NCBI RefSeq assembly: GCF_000295955.2
Contig: NZ_ALXE01000029.1
Coordinates: 1-64,000, forward strand
Length of the DNA: 64,000 bases
Reading direction: 5' to 3'
Origin: Pantoea sp. A4
GTDB taxonomy: Bacteria > Pseudomonadota > Gammaproteobacteria > Enterobacterales > Enterobacteriaceae
Below are positions 25,584-34,270 of this stretch, in pieces. Within the stretch, counting starts at the first letter, position 1; every line of letters begins with the position of its first letter. Both the position numbers and the translations under genes were made by a program. Below the pieces are notes generated by a model, which did not search any database, was not told where the DNA came from, and was given only the letters and a program-made list of their open reading frames with translations.

Positions 25584-27284
25584 ATGCAGGCTTCAACATC
25601 AGGAGAGGCGTTGCTGCATCTCTCGCTGCTCGACTACAGTTTTCCGCTGATCTATTTTGCGGTGATTATTGTGCTGGGGCTGTTAGTTAAGCGCGCCACG
25701 CGCACTGCCGGTGATTTTTTCCTCTCAGGGCGGAGTATGCCAGCCTGGATCTGTGGCCTGGCCTTTGTCTCCGCAAATATGGGGGCGCTGGAAATCCTCG
25801 GCAACGCCGCCAACGGTGCTGAGTATGGCGCATCGGCGATCCATTTCTTCTGGATTGGGGCGATACCGGCGATGATTTTCCTCGGTGTGGCGATGATGCC
25901 GTTTTATTACTCATCCCGCGTGCACAGCGTGCCGGAATATTTGCGCCGCCGCTTTAATCCGGCGACGCATTTACTCAATGCGTTGATTTTTGCCGTCTCG
26001 CAGATCCTGATTGCCGGGATTAACCTTTATGCGCTGGCGCTGATCGTACAACTGCTGCTGGGCTGGCCGCTGATGTTATCCATCTCGGTATCGGCATTCA
26101 TTGTGCTGTTGTACATCGTGCTGGGTGGGCTGTCGGCGGCAATCTACGGTGAAGTCCTGCAATTCTTTGTCATTCTGTTTGGCCTGGCACCGATTGTGAT
26201 CATCGGATTACATCACGTTGGCGGCTTCAGTGGCCTGGCACAGCATCTGCCCGCTGCGCATCTGAATACCTGGGAAAGCACTTCAGTTGGGCACTGGAGC
26301 AATCCACTCGGTGACTGGATCGGTATTGCAATGGGGGAAGGCTTCCTGCTGGCGTTTGGCTACTGGACCACTAACTTCGCCGAAATTCAGCGTGCCTTAT
26401 CCGCCAAAAGCCTCAACGCAGCGCGTATGACGCCGGTGATTGGGGCGATGCCAAAACTGCTGCTGCCGCTGTTCACCGTATTACCGGGCATGATTGCGCT
26501 GGTACTGATCCCGGGACTGGGTAAATCTGGCGGGCCTGCCTTCAACAATGCGATCCCGGCGTTGATGCAGACGCTGTTGCCAAATGGTGTTCTGGGGCTG
26601 GCGGTGACGGCACTGATTGCCGGGTTCATGGCGGGTATGGCGGCTAACGTCAGTGGTTTTAATACCGTCTTCACATGGGATATCTGGAAGCCCTATTTGG
26701 CGAAAAACCGCAGCGATAGCTACTACCTGAATGTGGGACGTATCGCTACGGTGGTGGGGATTGTGGCCAGTGTGGGCACGGCATTTATCGCCGCATCCTA
26801 CAACAATATCCAGAACTATATGCAGATGCTATTCTCCTTCTTTAACACCCCGTTGTTCACCATCTTCCTGATTGGGGTGAGCTGGTGGCGCACCTCACCC
26901 TGGGGGGCATTCTGTGGCATGTTGGCAGGCAGTATTGGTGCTGCGATTGCGCACTTTGCCGCGCCGCACATGGCCTGGTTCTATCAGGGCGGGATTATGG
27001 AGCCAGCACGCTTTAGTGCGCAAATGGCAAACTTCTACGGGGCGATTGCCGCCTTTATTTGTACCGCGGTCGTGACGTTAGTCATTACATTGTTCACTGC
27101 GCCGCGTCAGCGAGAAGAGTTGCGCGGGTTGATTTGGGGTCTGGCCGACCCGAACTCACCGGATGCCCATGAAGCGCAGATTGCCGTGCCCTGGTATCGT
27201 TCACCTGTGGTGATGGGAGGAGTGATACTGATTGCCGTGGTGGCGCTGACTTTATGGATTATGCACTGGAGGAGTCAATTATGA
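25584..27284 (+). CDS. Sodium:solute symporter (SSS family)
   Basis: An inner-membrane protein of 566 residues with about 14 hydrophobic helices. RTAGDFFLSGRSMPAWICGLAFVSANMGALEILGNAANG is the classical SSS N-terminal region and GFMAGMAANVSGFNTVFTWD carries the sodium-site segment. AAAGGGG precedes the ATG. SGLT/MioT-like members import sugars, fitting the epimerase and kinase upstream. The gene after it encodes a small membrane partner coupled by ATGA. Confidence 0.9.
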   Translation: MQASTSGEALLHLSLLDYSFPLIYFAVIIVLGLLVKRATRTAGDFFLSGRSMPAWICGLAFVSANMGALEILGNAANGAEYGASAIHFFWIGAIPAMIFLGVAMMPFYYSSRVHSVPEYLRRRFNPATHLLNALIFAVSQILIAGINLYALALIVQLLLGWPLMLSISVSAFIVLLYIVLGGLSAAIYGEVLQFFVILFGLAPIVIIGLHHVGGFSGLAQHLPAAHLNTWESTSVGHWSNPLGDWIGIAMGEGFLLAFGYWTTNFAEIQRALSAKSLNAARMTPVIGAMPKLLLPLFTVLPGMIALVLIPGLGKSGGPAFNNAIPALMQTLLPNGVLGLAVTALIAGFMAGMAANVSGFNTVFTWDIWKPYLAKNRSDSYYLNVGRIATVVGIVASVGTAFIAASYNNIQNYMQMLFSFFNTPLFTIFLIGVSWWRTSPWGAFCGMLAGSIGAAIAHFAAPHMAWFYQGGIMEPARFSAQMANFYGAIAAFICTAVVTLVITLFTAPRQREELRGLIWGLADPNSPDAHEAQIAVPWYRSPVVMGGVILIAVVALTLWIMHWRSQL

Positions 27285-27505
27285 GTGGAGCTTCAGACGG
27301 CAGCCGTCGCTTATTTGACTTACGGACGCTAATTAGCTGGGTAATTGGGGTGTATGGGGTGATTTTGACCCTGGTGGGCTGGCTGGATACGCCGCAGGAT
27401 CTGGAAAAAGCCCAGGGGATGCCGATTAATCTCTGGATTGGTATCGCGATGCTGGTGGTGGCAGCACTGTTCTGGTGGTGGAAACGAATACAGCCGCTGC
27501 ATTAA
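27281..27505 (+). CDS. Small two-helix membrane protein of the symporter operon
   Basis: A protein of 74 residues with two hydrophobic helices (LISWVIGVYGVILTLVGWL and LWIGIAMLVVAALFWWW) and a basic end. The start overlaps the symporter stop (ATGA) and GGAGGAG lies upstream. Small accessory proteins of this kind often accompany SSS symporters; a stabilising or regulatory subunit is inferred. Confidence 0.85.
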   Translation: MSGASDGSRRLFDLRTLISWVIGVYGVILTLVGWLDTPQDLEKAQGMPINLWIGIAMLVVAALFWWWKRIQPLH

Positions 27506-27512
27506 CGCGATG

Positions 27513-27533
27513 GCCCACGCCATCTGCGTGGGC
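27513..27533. terminator. Bidirectional hairpin between convergent genes
   Basis: A perfect 8-bp stem (GCCCACGC / GCGTGGGC) with a 5-base loop lies between the small membrane gene and the convergent MarR gene. AATCTCTTT follows on the plus strand. Confidence 0.65.
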
Positions 27534-27540
27534 AATCTCT

Positions 27541-27984
27541 TTACTGGTCGGAGAGTCGTTCTATTTTTTCTAGCGCGCCACTCAATACGGCCTGTTCCTC
27601 GGGTGTCAGTTCGACTTGCAGAGTGGCATCAAAAGCGCCCACCAGCTGGAAGGCCCGTTCAAAGATTTCATCGGCGCTGGATAATTTTCGCACCAGAAAA
27701 GCCCGTTTATCCAAGGCGTCGGGAATGCGTTCCACCCAGCCTCGCTGCACCAGCCGATCAACGGTTCTGCCTAATGCGGAGCGGTCAGTTTGCGAGTGCG
27801 CAATCAATACGCCCATGGGGATCGCCTCAGCAAAACTGTGCATGATGCGCAGCGCGCGCCACTCCGCCAGCGTAAGTCCAATCGATGCCAGTGCACCCGT
27901 GAGGTAGCGCTCGCGATTACGCGTGATGTTAGTGATAGAAAATATCGGGCTGAGCGGTAGCCCAGCCGCAGAAAATTTGGTCAT
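27541..27984 (-). CDS. MarR-family regulator
   Basis: A protein of 147 residues with the MarR winged helix: LTLAEWRALRIMHSF, LIAHSQTDRSALGRTVDRLVQRGWVERIPDALDKRAFLVRKL (the D-x-R-x wing). The family binds DNA as a dimer and is often released by phenolic ligands. It lies downstream of a UbiD-family decarboxylase on the same strand, so a phenolic acid handled by that enzyme is the likely effector. Inference only. Confidence 0.88.
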   Translation of the reverse strand: MTKFSAAGLPLSPIFSITNITRNRERYLTGALASIGLTLAEWRALRIMHSFAEAIPMGVLIAHSQTDRSALGRTVDRLVQRGWVERIPDALDKRAFLVRKLSSADEIFERAFQLVGAFDATLQVELTPEEQAVLSGALEKIERLSDQ

Positions 27985-28059
27985 GTTAGCGTCAAGTTAC
28001 TCAGGAAATGTCCCTGATTTAAAAGGAAATAATACTAGTGCCTTTCGCCAGATGCGTCC

Positions 28060-28082
28060 AGCCCGGTCAGCCAAACCGGGCT
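28060..28082 (-). terminator. Hairpin after the UbiD-family gene
   Basis: AGCCCGGT / ACCGGGCT gives an 8-bp stem with a 7-base loop starting 8 bases beyond the decarboxylase stop. No T tract follows on the minus strand, so termination may be partial. Confidence 0.5.
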
Positions 28083-28090
28083 TAAACGAC

Positions 28091-29584
28091 TCAGCGGTTG
28101 AAGCCATACTCCTGCCAGCGGTCCAGCACCTGTTGTTGCAACGCGTCTGGATAGCTGTGGGCAAATGAAGCCGTTGACGCACGCATTTTGCCCTCAAACT
28201 GCTCAGGGTACAGGCAATTGATCACCATATTGCCGCCTTTACCCGCCGCGAGATCGGCAGCATTCAGATAGGGTACCAGGGGGAAGCCGGGTTTATCGGG
28301 GTAGGGGAAGTAATCGTGCTGCGGATGCGCACGGGTAGCCAAAGCCCATACCACTTCTTCAATCCTGGTGATATCAATATCGTCGCCGACCACGATCACT
28401 TTCGGCACCAGATAACCGGCGTGAGAGTCAAAATAGGCATGGGCAATCTGGTCCGCCAGCACTTTTGCGTTGGTACGCATCCCGGCCAGTTTTTGCGTGT
28501 TGATCGCCAGAACGGTCCAGCAGGAAGCCGCTTCATACGAACACCACGCCATTTCAACCGGTAACCCGGCTTGCTGAAGGTCTTCCAGCACCTGAGCGGC
28601 AATCATGGTTCCCCAGATAGTGTGATTTTCTTCAGCAGGCACGCCAGCCACACAGATCGGCAGAATAGGACGCTCGCGGAAGGTCACGGCGGTAACGTGA
28701 AACACGGGCTGTAGCTTACCGGTATCACGCTGATAACCATGGTATTCCCCCATCGGCCCTTCCATCACCGTCTCTTCAAGGCTGATTTCGCCCTCAATGA
28801 CAATCTCTGCATTGGCAGGCACCCACAATGCGTTGGTTTCGGCCTGCACCACCTCCAGCGGCTCACCCAGCAGTGCGCCGATGTAATCGGGTTCACTGAC
28901 AAACGCGGGCAACGGCATTCCGGCAACGGCAATCGCAGCGGGCGGTGCGCCAAGCACAAACGCCCAGGGGGTGGCTTTGCCTTGTTGCGTCCACATTTCG
29001 CGGATCATGCCAATATGTTGGGTCGGGAAGGTGGGGCCAGCAAGGGTTTTGCCATCCACCAGCATCAGCCTGCCAATACTCCAGCTATCCCAGTTGCCAT
29101 CAGGAGATTGCACCACGTGGAAACCGTAGGTGCCGATATAACGCCCGCCATCCTGCTGGTGCAGCATGGGTACGGGTAGACGTGTTAAATCCACCTCATC
29201 ACCCAGCCAGCGGTGCTGTTTGACCGGGCCGCCAGTCACCTGGCGCGGCTTGATTGGGGTGGCTTTCATCGCCTGACGTATGGCCTGCACCAGCTGTTGT
29301 GGGCGAGTTTCTGCGGGTAAACCAAAGTGCAGCGCCAGACGGCTGTACTCCACTGCGCTGTCGCGTAACATGCCTGCTGGCGCACCCAGAACACGGCTGC
29401 CAGGCAGTGCATCCTTTATCTGGTTAAATAACGGGGCAGACAGACGTTTTTCATACACCTGGCGGCAAATCGCCGCGATTTCCAGATCTGCATCCACTTC
29501 TACATTCACTTCGGTCAGGTCGTCACGTCGTTTGAGCTCCAGCAAAAAACAACGTAAGTCGAGCGCACTTTCCCTGAGACTCAT
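28091..29584 (-). CDS. UbiD-family prenylated-FMN decarboxylase
   Basis: A protein of 497 residues of the UbiD family. Arg172 (SIGRLMLVDG), Glu275 and Glu280 (VMEGPMGEYHGY) match the E-R-E catalytic network of prFMN decarboxylases. Length and sequence resemble subunit C of 4-hydroxybenzoate/vanillate/gallate-type decarboxylases rather than UbiD of ubiquinone synthesis. Such enzymes reversibly decarboxylate aromatic or unsaturated acids and need prFMN from a UbiX homologue, which is not in this window. A MarR regulator follows. Substrate unknown. Confidence 0.9.
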   Translation of the reverse strand: MSLRESALDLRCFLLELKRRDDLTEVNVEVDADLEIAAICRQVYEKRLSAPLFNQIKDALPGSRVLGAPAGMLRDSAVEYSRLALHFGLPAETRPQQLVQAIRQAMKATPIKPRQVTGGPVKQHRWLGDEVDLTRLPVPMLHQQDGGRYIGTYGFHVVQSPDGNWDSWSIGRLMLVDGKTLAGPTFPTQHIGMIREMWTQQGKATPWAFVLGAPPAAIAVAGMPLPAFVSEPDYIGALLGEPLEVVQAETNALWVPANAEIVIEGEISLEETVMEGPMGEYHGYQRDTGKLQPVFHVTAVTFRERPILPICVAGVPAEENHTIWGTMIAAQVLEDLQQAGLPVEMAWCSYEAASCWTVLAINTQKLAGMRTNAKVLADQIAHAYFDSHAGYLVPKVIVVGDDIDITRIEEVVWALATRAHPQHDYFPYPDKPGFPLVPYLNAADLAAGKGGNMVINCLYPEQFEGKMRASTASFAHSYPDALQQQVLDRWQEYGFNR

Positions 29585-30581
29585 AGCTTCTCCAGCTGGG
29601 TAGGGTTGGATTGAGGGTTACGGCGAGGGGGAAAGCATGAGGCAAGGTAGGGCGCTGCATCCGGCTCGTACACACTTCGTCGCACCGAAAAAAATACTGA
29701 GGCGGGGCTGGGCAGCAAACGGCCATCCGGCACCCGCTTCAGTGAGGGGGTATTATTGTTTCACGGTCAGGTGTGGTGCGGGCTTATCTGCCTGCTACCG
29801 CCCCAACGTCTTTATTAATAAATATCCCTGATGTTGGTAGATTCTAATAATGACGCCATTTAACTGTTTCAGCACTGAATTTTAATGAAAACCAACTATG
29901 TGCTTGTGCACGCACATTAATATCATTGTGGTTAATCGTCAATAAAACTGAACTATTTGCTTACAAAATGCGTAGTTGGTGTGCAGCGCAGAAGCCCTAA
30001 AGAGAGCGCAAATAAGCGATAACTGATTGAAAAGTCGCCAGCATGCTTTGGTCAAAGAAGGTGTAAAAAAAATGGGCGCGGCTGCATGCTGGGTGGCTCC
30101 GGGTAAGGATATTTCAATACTTCGATTTCTCCACAATGTCGTCGCCCAGATGGTCGCGCAGTCTCATCGGTAAATTTCGGCCATTTTAGTGGCGGGAGCT
30201 TATTGATATTCGCAGTCCTTGTTTTGACATGAGTGCATGAGGATGTCATCAGGGGTGATAGCCCTGATGTTAACTCAGTTTTCAGCTCTTTATATGCGCG
30301 TCTCCAGCCATCCGGTCGACCTGCCGGTTAAGAGATTCCTCAAAAGCCAAATAAGAATTATTCCTTGACGTTAGTTACTTCAGTTAGCAATATTTAACGG
30401 TTTTTTTACGCTATAAGGTAATTAGTGATCCTCTGGCCGGGCATCGTTGTGGGCTTCCAGAGGGCGTTACGGTTCTATAGTGGTATTACCCCGTCCGGCG
30501 GACCGGCGAAAAAGGCAAGTTTAACTTGCTGATTTAACGAATAACGGGATGCCGTTTCATTGCAGAACAGGGATTTTGACA
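29585..30581. other. Long non-coding stretch upstream of the FtsK-WXG operon
   Basis: About 1 kb without a credible gene; the short frames present lack ribosome sites and protein-like composition. Visible structure: a hairpin CATCAGGG / CCCTGATG (30247-30269), another CCTCTGG / CCAGAGG around 30430-30462, and GCAAGTTTAACTTGC near 30514. Candidate promoter elements for the downstream operon are TTGACG at 30365-30370 and TATAAG at 30412-30417, but no well-spaced pair. A small RNA or a long leader is possible. Confidence 0.5.
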
Positions 30582-30926
30582 ATGCAGCAATCACAACTGG
30601 TTAACGAGTTCAGCAACTCATTTAAGGACGTGCTAGCGACACAGCAGCAGTACCAGCGCACCAAAGCTGCTGCCGATAAACTCGCAAATGATTTCAGTAA
30701 GTTCAGCACGACTAACCCGACAGAAGCGCAGCAACTCGACTTTGCTGAAGTGCAAAAGTCAGTGGCTACCCTTGGCCAGCTCGGCGAGCAGCTAAACCAG
30801 CAGCAAAGCCACTACCATCAGTTAACACAGCAGTTGGCACAGGCTGAAAAAGCCGAACGCCAGAAAAAAACCAAGCTGATCATCTGTGGCATCGTTGTGC
30901 TGTGGGTACTCTATCTTGTCTTCTGA
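30582..30926 (+). CDS. Tail-anchored coiled-coil protein, first gene of the FtsK-WXG operon
   Basis: A protein of 114 residues. Residues 1-92 are helical and Gln-rich (FKDVLATQQQYQRTKAAADKL, LGEQLNQQQSHYHQLTQQL), predicted coiled coil. The last 19 residues form one membrane helix after a KKTK stop (LIICGIVVLWVLYLVF), giving an N-in tail anchor. ATG 30582 follows AGGGA; an in-frame start at 30549 lacks one. It ends 13 bases before the ATPase gene. No family recognised. Probable membrane tether for the ATPase or its helical partners. Confidence 0.75.
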   Translation: MQQSQLVNEFSNSFKDVLATQQQYQRTKAAADKLANDFSKFSTTNPTEAQQLDFAEVQKSVATLGQLGEQLNQQQSHYHQLTQQLAQAEKAERQKKTKLIICGIVVLWVLYLVF

Positions 30927-30939
30927 TTGGGAAAAGTCG

Positions 30940-33735
30940 ATGAACTCAACATCCGGCTCCGCCGCGCTGCGTGCGGAACTTGCTAAAACTCGCCAGTCGA
31001 TTGACGCACTGGAAGGGAATATCCGTAAACAGGTAGGCTTTTTGCAAAGCACCATCCCGCTGCTGAAACCGGATCTGGACCGGCAGTTTGCCACCGAAGA
31101 GGCGCGAGTCAGAGCGCTGTATGACCAGATACCGCTGCCGCTGTGCGCACCGTGGGCGAGTGAATTCTGGGATCTGTTCAAGGCAGACAACGACTCCACG
31201 CCGCTGGAGTACTACCTGTACGGCCAGGTGGCGATTCAGAAACCTGACGGGAAATACGCTTTCCGCGTGATCTACCAGCCGCTGCTGCGGGCGGAGGGTG
31301 CGGTGATCCTGCTCACTGACAACGAGAGCCTTGAGCGTTCACGCGCTTTGCAGCGTGATATCGTGTTGCGTACCGCCACGCTGCTGCCCGGTAGCTCCAC
31401 CTTTACCTTATTTGACCCGAAAGGCCTCGGGGCGACCTTCCCGTTTGAGGCCAGCCTGCCACGCACGCGCAAGGCCGGGAATACCATCGGCGAAACCCTT
31501 AACACCATCACTCAGGATATCCAGCGTATTAACCAGCGCGTCGTCGGTGGCGCGGGGCGTTTCCTCGATCTGCCGAAAGAGAGCCGTTCCGGTGAATCTT
31601 TTGAGATCGTCGCCGTGGTTGACTTCCCGTCGGCCTACGAGCGAGAGCCGCGTGCGCTGGAGCTACTGACGCGCATCGGCGTTTCAGGCCCTCGTGCCGG
31701 TCGCCATCTGGTGCTGGAGTACAACACCTCATCCCCGCTGCCACGCGACTTCGATATGAAAGCGTTTGAGAATGCGGTGGTCATTGACTGTCGTGAAAAG
31801 AGTGGGCTGCTGATCCCAGACTTCGCCAGCCATGAACAGATTGAGAAACTGCTCGACCAGGCCGGTGCCAGCAACCGCCAGCAGAGCAGCAACAGCTTCA
31901 ACGCGCTGGCCAGCGCAGAAGAGATGATGACTGCCAGTTCAGCCGAGCGCATTGAGACGCCGGTCGGTGAGCGTCTGAATATCCTGTTTGGTAAGCACCA
32001 TGCCTCCGGTGAAGTGGCACATGGCGTGATCGCCGGTCAGGTCGGCTCCGGTAAATCGCACCTGCTGCACGTGATTATCTCTGGGCTGACCAGCCGCTAC
32101 TCGCCAGAAGAGCTAAAGCTCTACCTGCTTGATGCCAAACATGGCGTCGAGTTCAAGCTCTACAAAGATTTGCCGCATGCGGAAGTGGTTTCGTTACGCA
32201 CTCGCCCTGCGATCGCACGTAAGATTCTGGCTGACTTCCATGCCGAAATGAAGCGCCGTTACGAGCTGTTCAAAGATGAGAACGTGAATAATCTCGCGGC
32301 TTATCGTAGTAAAACCGGCAAGGTGTTACCGCGTATGTTGATGATCATCGACGAATATCAGCTGATATTCGAAGGCGATCCGCAGGCGGGAATGGACGAA
32401 CTCGGGCCGATCCTGCGCATGGGGCGTGCGGCGGGGACTCACCTGCTGCTGTGTGCACAACGCTTTGATGTGGAAGGGATGCGTAGCAGCAACTTCAATG
32501 AGATCCACCTGCGTGCCTCGCTCTCACTGGCGCAGGATTATATCCAGACCATCTCTGCGTTTGGCGCTGAAGGTAAACGCCTGATCCGCGATCTCGCGGC
32601 CTCTGGTGAGTTGGTGATTAACGCGCAGTCTGGTCGTGATGGCGACAACCATCGTGGTGCCGTCGCACGCCTGGCACGACGCGATGACGGGCAAGGTGCT
32701 GACGAAAGCCAGCAAACGCTGGAAACGGTGATTGAGGGCATCGTCGCCCATGCAGGTCCGCAGGCACCACGGCCAATAATGCTGGACGGCACCATGGCCA
32801 GCACCCTGGCCGATAACGCCTTTGTGATGAAGTACCAACTTGCTCCGCCATCGGTGGAAGAGTTGCAGCGCATTGCCGCCACGCCGCTGCGCGATGGCGG
32901 CTTTGAAGAACGGATGTGGACGCCTTCTGGCAAGCCGATTGGTCTGTGGCTGGGGCGCAACTTTGATGTGCGCTCCCACGCGCTCTGCACCCTGCGTCGC
33001 GGCCGTGGCCAGAACCTGTTGATGGTCGGTGCCCGTACCGAACTGCGTGCGGCAATGCTGGCGAATATGATCATTGGCCTGCCTTCGACCGTAGCGCCGC
33101 AGGAGATTGACCTGACGGTGATCGACGCGCTGGACCCTTATCTGCCGGGTGGCGGCATTGTGCGTACCGCCGCAGAGTACCTGCAGGGGCTGGGTGCGAA
33201 TGTGACCATCGCTGACGCGGAGGGCGCGGAAGCGGCGCTGACCGCGTTTGCTGACGCCGCCCATACCCGTCAGGGGCTGTTGGTTGTCTGTGAGCCTGAC
33301 CGTATTAACGCGCTGGTTGACGGTTATGACCCTTATGGTGCGCCGGAAAGTGGTCTGTGGGCTACGTGGCGTGACCTGCTCCGTCGCGGCAGTGACCGGT
33401 CGCGCCATGTGATCGTCTCCGCCGAGTCGGTTCCCGCGCTGCAAAGCTTTATGAACCCTTCTCGCGACGGCCGTGACTTTATCCACCGCGTGGTACAGCA
33501 GCTCAGCGCCGATGACTCCATGACGCTGTTCGCCTCACTGGCTGCCACGCAGATTGAAGAGATGACCGAGCACCCGCTGGCGGCGATGTACGTTGACCTG
33601 GTGAAGGGCGACCGCGCGCGTAACCTGTTCAGCAGTTATGCCTTCGATCACGACATCGGCCGTGAGCAGACCCGCGAGCTGCTGCAACAGATGCTGGATC
33701 GCACATTCACCGGAGTCTCTTTTGTCACTGAATGA
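30940..33735 (+). CDS. FtsK/SpoIIIE-family ATPase with EssC/EccC-like tandem modules
   Basis: A protein of 931 residues. Residues 1-330 are a unique N-terminal region with a helical start and beta-rich part. Residues 340-600 form an FtsK/SpoIIIE ATPase: Walker A GQVGSGKS (366-373), LYLLDAKHGVEF, Walker B MLMIIDE (466-472) and GRAAGTHLLLCAQR. Residues 660-930 look like a second module in which the P-loop is degenerate (MVGARTELRAAM, 695-706) and no Walker B acids follow VVCEP. No membrane helix and no FtsK gamma domain, so it is not the cell-division translocase. Tandem modules with one active site recall T7SS EssC/EccC. ATG 30940 has GGGAAAAG upstream. Could instead pump DNA or protein in a conflict system. 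Confidence 0.85.
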   Translation: MNSTSGSAALRAELAKTRQSIDALEGNIRKQVGFLQSTIPLLKPDLDRQFATEEARVRALYDQIPLPLCAPWASEFWDLFKADNDSTPLEYYLYGQVAIQKPDGKYAFRVIYQPLLRAEGAVILLTDNESLERSRALQRDIVLRTATLLPGSSTFTLFDPKGLGATFPFEASLPRTRKAGNTIGETLNTITQDIQRINQRVVGGAGRFLDLPKESRSGESFEIVAVVDFPSAYEREPRALELLTRIGVSGPRAGRHLVLEYNTSSPLPRDFDMKAFENAVVIDCREKSGLLIPDFASHEQIEKLLDQAGASNRQQSSNSFNALASAEEMMTASSAERIETPVGERLNILFGKHHASGEVAHGVIAGQVGSGKSHLLHVIISGLTSRYSPEELKLYLLDAKHGVEFKLYKDLPHAEVVSLRTRPAIARKILADFHAEMKRRYELFKDENVNNLAAYRSKTGKVLPRMLMIIDEYQLIFEGDPQAGMDELGPILRMGRAAGTHLLLCAQRFDVEGMRSSNFNEIHLRASLSLAQDYIQTISAFGAEGKRLIRDLAASGELVINAQSGRDGDNHRGAVARLARRDDGQGADESQQTLETVIEGIVAHAGPQAPRPIMLDGTMASTLADNAFVMKYQLAPPSVEELQRIAATPLRDGGFEERMWTPSGKPIGLWLGRNFDVRSHALCTLRRGRGQNLLMVGARTELRAAMLANMIIGLPSTVAPQEIDLTVIDALDPYLPGGGIVRTAAEYLQGLGANVTIADAEGAEAALTAFADAAHTRQGLLVVCEPDRINALVDGYDPYGAPESGLWATWRDLLRRGSDRSRHVIVSAESVPALQSFMNPSRDGRDFIHRVVQQLSADDSMTLFASLAATQIEEMTEHPLAAMYVDLVKGDRARNLFSSYAFDHDIGREQTRELLQQMLDRTFTGVSFVTE

Positions 33736-33997
33736 AAGCTATCCGCTCATGAGAAACCTCCAGCGTGAGCTGGAGGCATTCCACCAGGCGCTGAGCGGTC
33801 AGCAGAAGAGCCTGCAGGAGGGCTTTACCCTGCTGCGCGACCTGTGGTGCGATGAACAGCATCAGGCTACCGCCGTGCTTCTTGAAGAGTGCATGGCTGA
33901 AAATGATGCCTATCTGAAAACTGACGCTCCTGAGCTGGATGAACATCTGGCCGTCAAGCTGCGGCAGATTGCCAGCTATCTGCGGGGACAAGTTTGA
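33722..33997 (+). CDS. Small helical protein C of the FtsK-WXG operon (W-x-D)
   Basis: A protein of 91 residues from TTG 33722 (GGAG 6 bases upstream; overlaps the ATPase end by 14 bases). ATG 33749 gives 82 residues but has a weak ribosome site. Wholly helical and charged, with Trp-Cys-Asp at 42-44 (LLRDLWCDEQHQA) where WXG100 proteins place W-x-G. No signal peptide. No family recognised. It precedes the YxG protein with a one-base overlap, suggesting a heterodimer as in ESAT-6/CFP-10 pairs. Confidence 0.65.
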   Translation: MSLNESYPLMRNLQRELEAFHQALSGQQKSLQEGFTLLRDLWCDEQHQATAVLLEECMAENDAYLKTDAPELDEHLAVKLRQIASYLRGQV

Positions 33998-34266
33998 TGA
34001 GCGCACTACAGATCGAACAGCTGCGCAGCTATCGTGACGACATCGCCCGCCGCCTGCAAGATGTTGAGCTCCGCCATGAAAATCTGGTTGCCGCCTGGCA
34101 TCGACTGCGCCAGGCCTATCAGGGGGAGAGCGCTGAGGCGTTTCACCAGCAGTTTCAACGTGCCAGTCGGCGCGCTGAACAGCAGGCGCAGCGCCTGCAT
34201 CTTATTCTGCCGCGGCTGGACGCCATCCTTGAACAACTGACAGCACAATCTCAATCAGAGGGTTAA
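33997..34266 (+). CDS. WXG100-like small helical protein D (Y-x-G)
   Basis: A protein of 89 residues. Two amphipathic helices are joined by Tyr41-Gln42-Gly43, followed by Phe49 (AYQGESAEAFHQQF). Length, central turn and downstream Phe match the WXG100/ESAT-6 pattern W-x-G-x(5)-F with Tyr for Trp, known in variants. The C-terminal helix has the periodic Leu/Ile of the family (LHLILPRLDAILEQL). No C-terminal YxxxD/E. Its ATG 33997 overlaps the previous stop (TGATG). Presumed substrate or adaptor of the FtsK ATPase; secretion is not demonstrated. Confidence 0.75.
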   Translation: MSALQIEQLRSYRDDIARRLQDVELRHENLVAAWHRLRQAYQGESAEAFHQQFQRASRRAEQQAQRLHLILPRLDAILEQLTAQSQSEG

Positions 34267-34270
34267 CGGA

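Noticed and set aside
29939-30249. Short minus-strand frames in the 1-kb gap
   Set aside because: About 65 codons each, no ribosome site, no protein-like pattern.
32524-33486. Open frame of 320 codons on the minus strand inside the FtsK-like gene
   Set aside because: It is antisense to a well-supported ATPase, has Arg/Gln-rich composition typical of a GC-rich shadow frame and no ribosome site.
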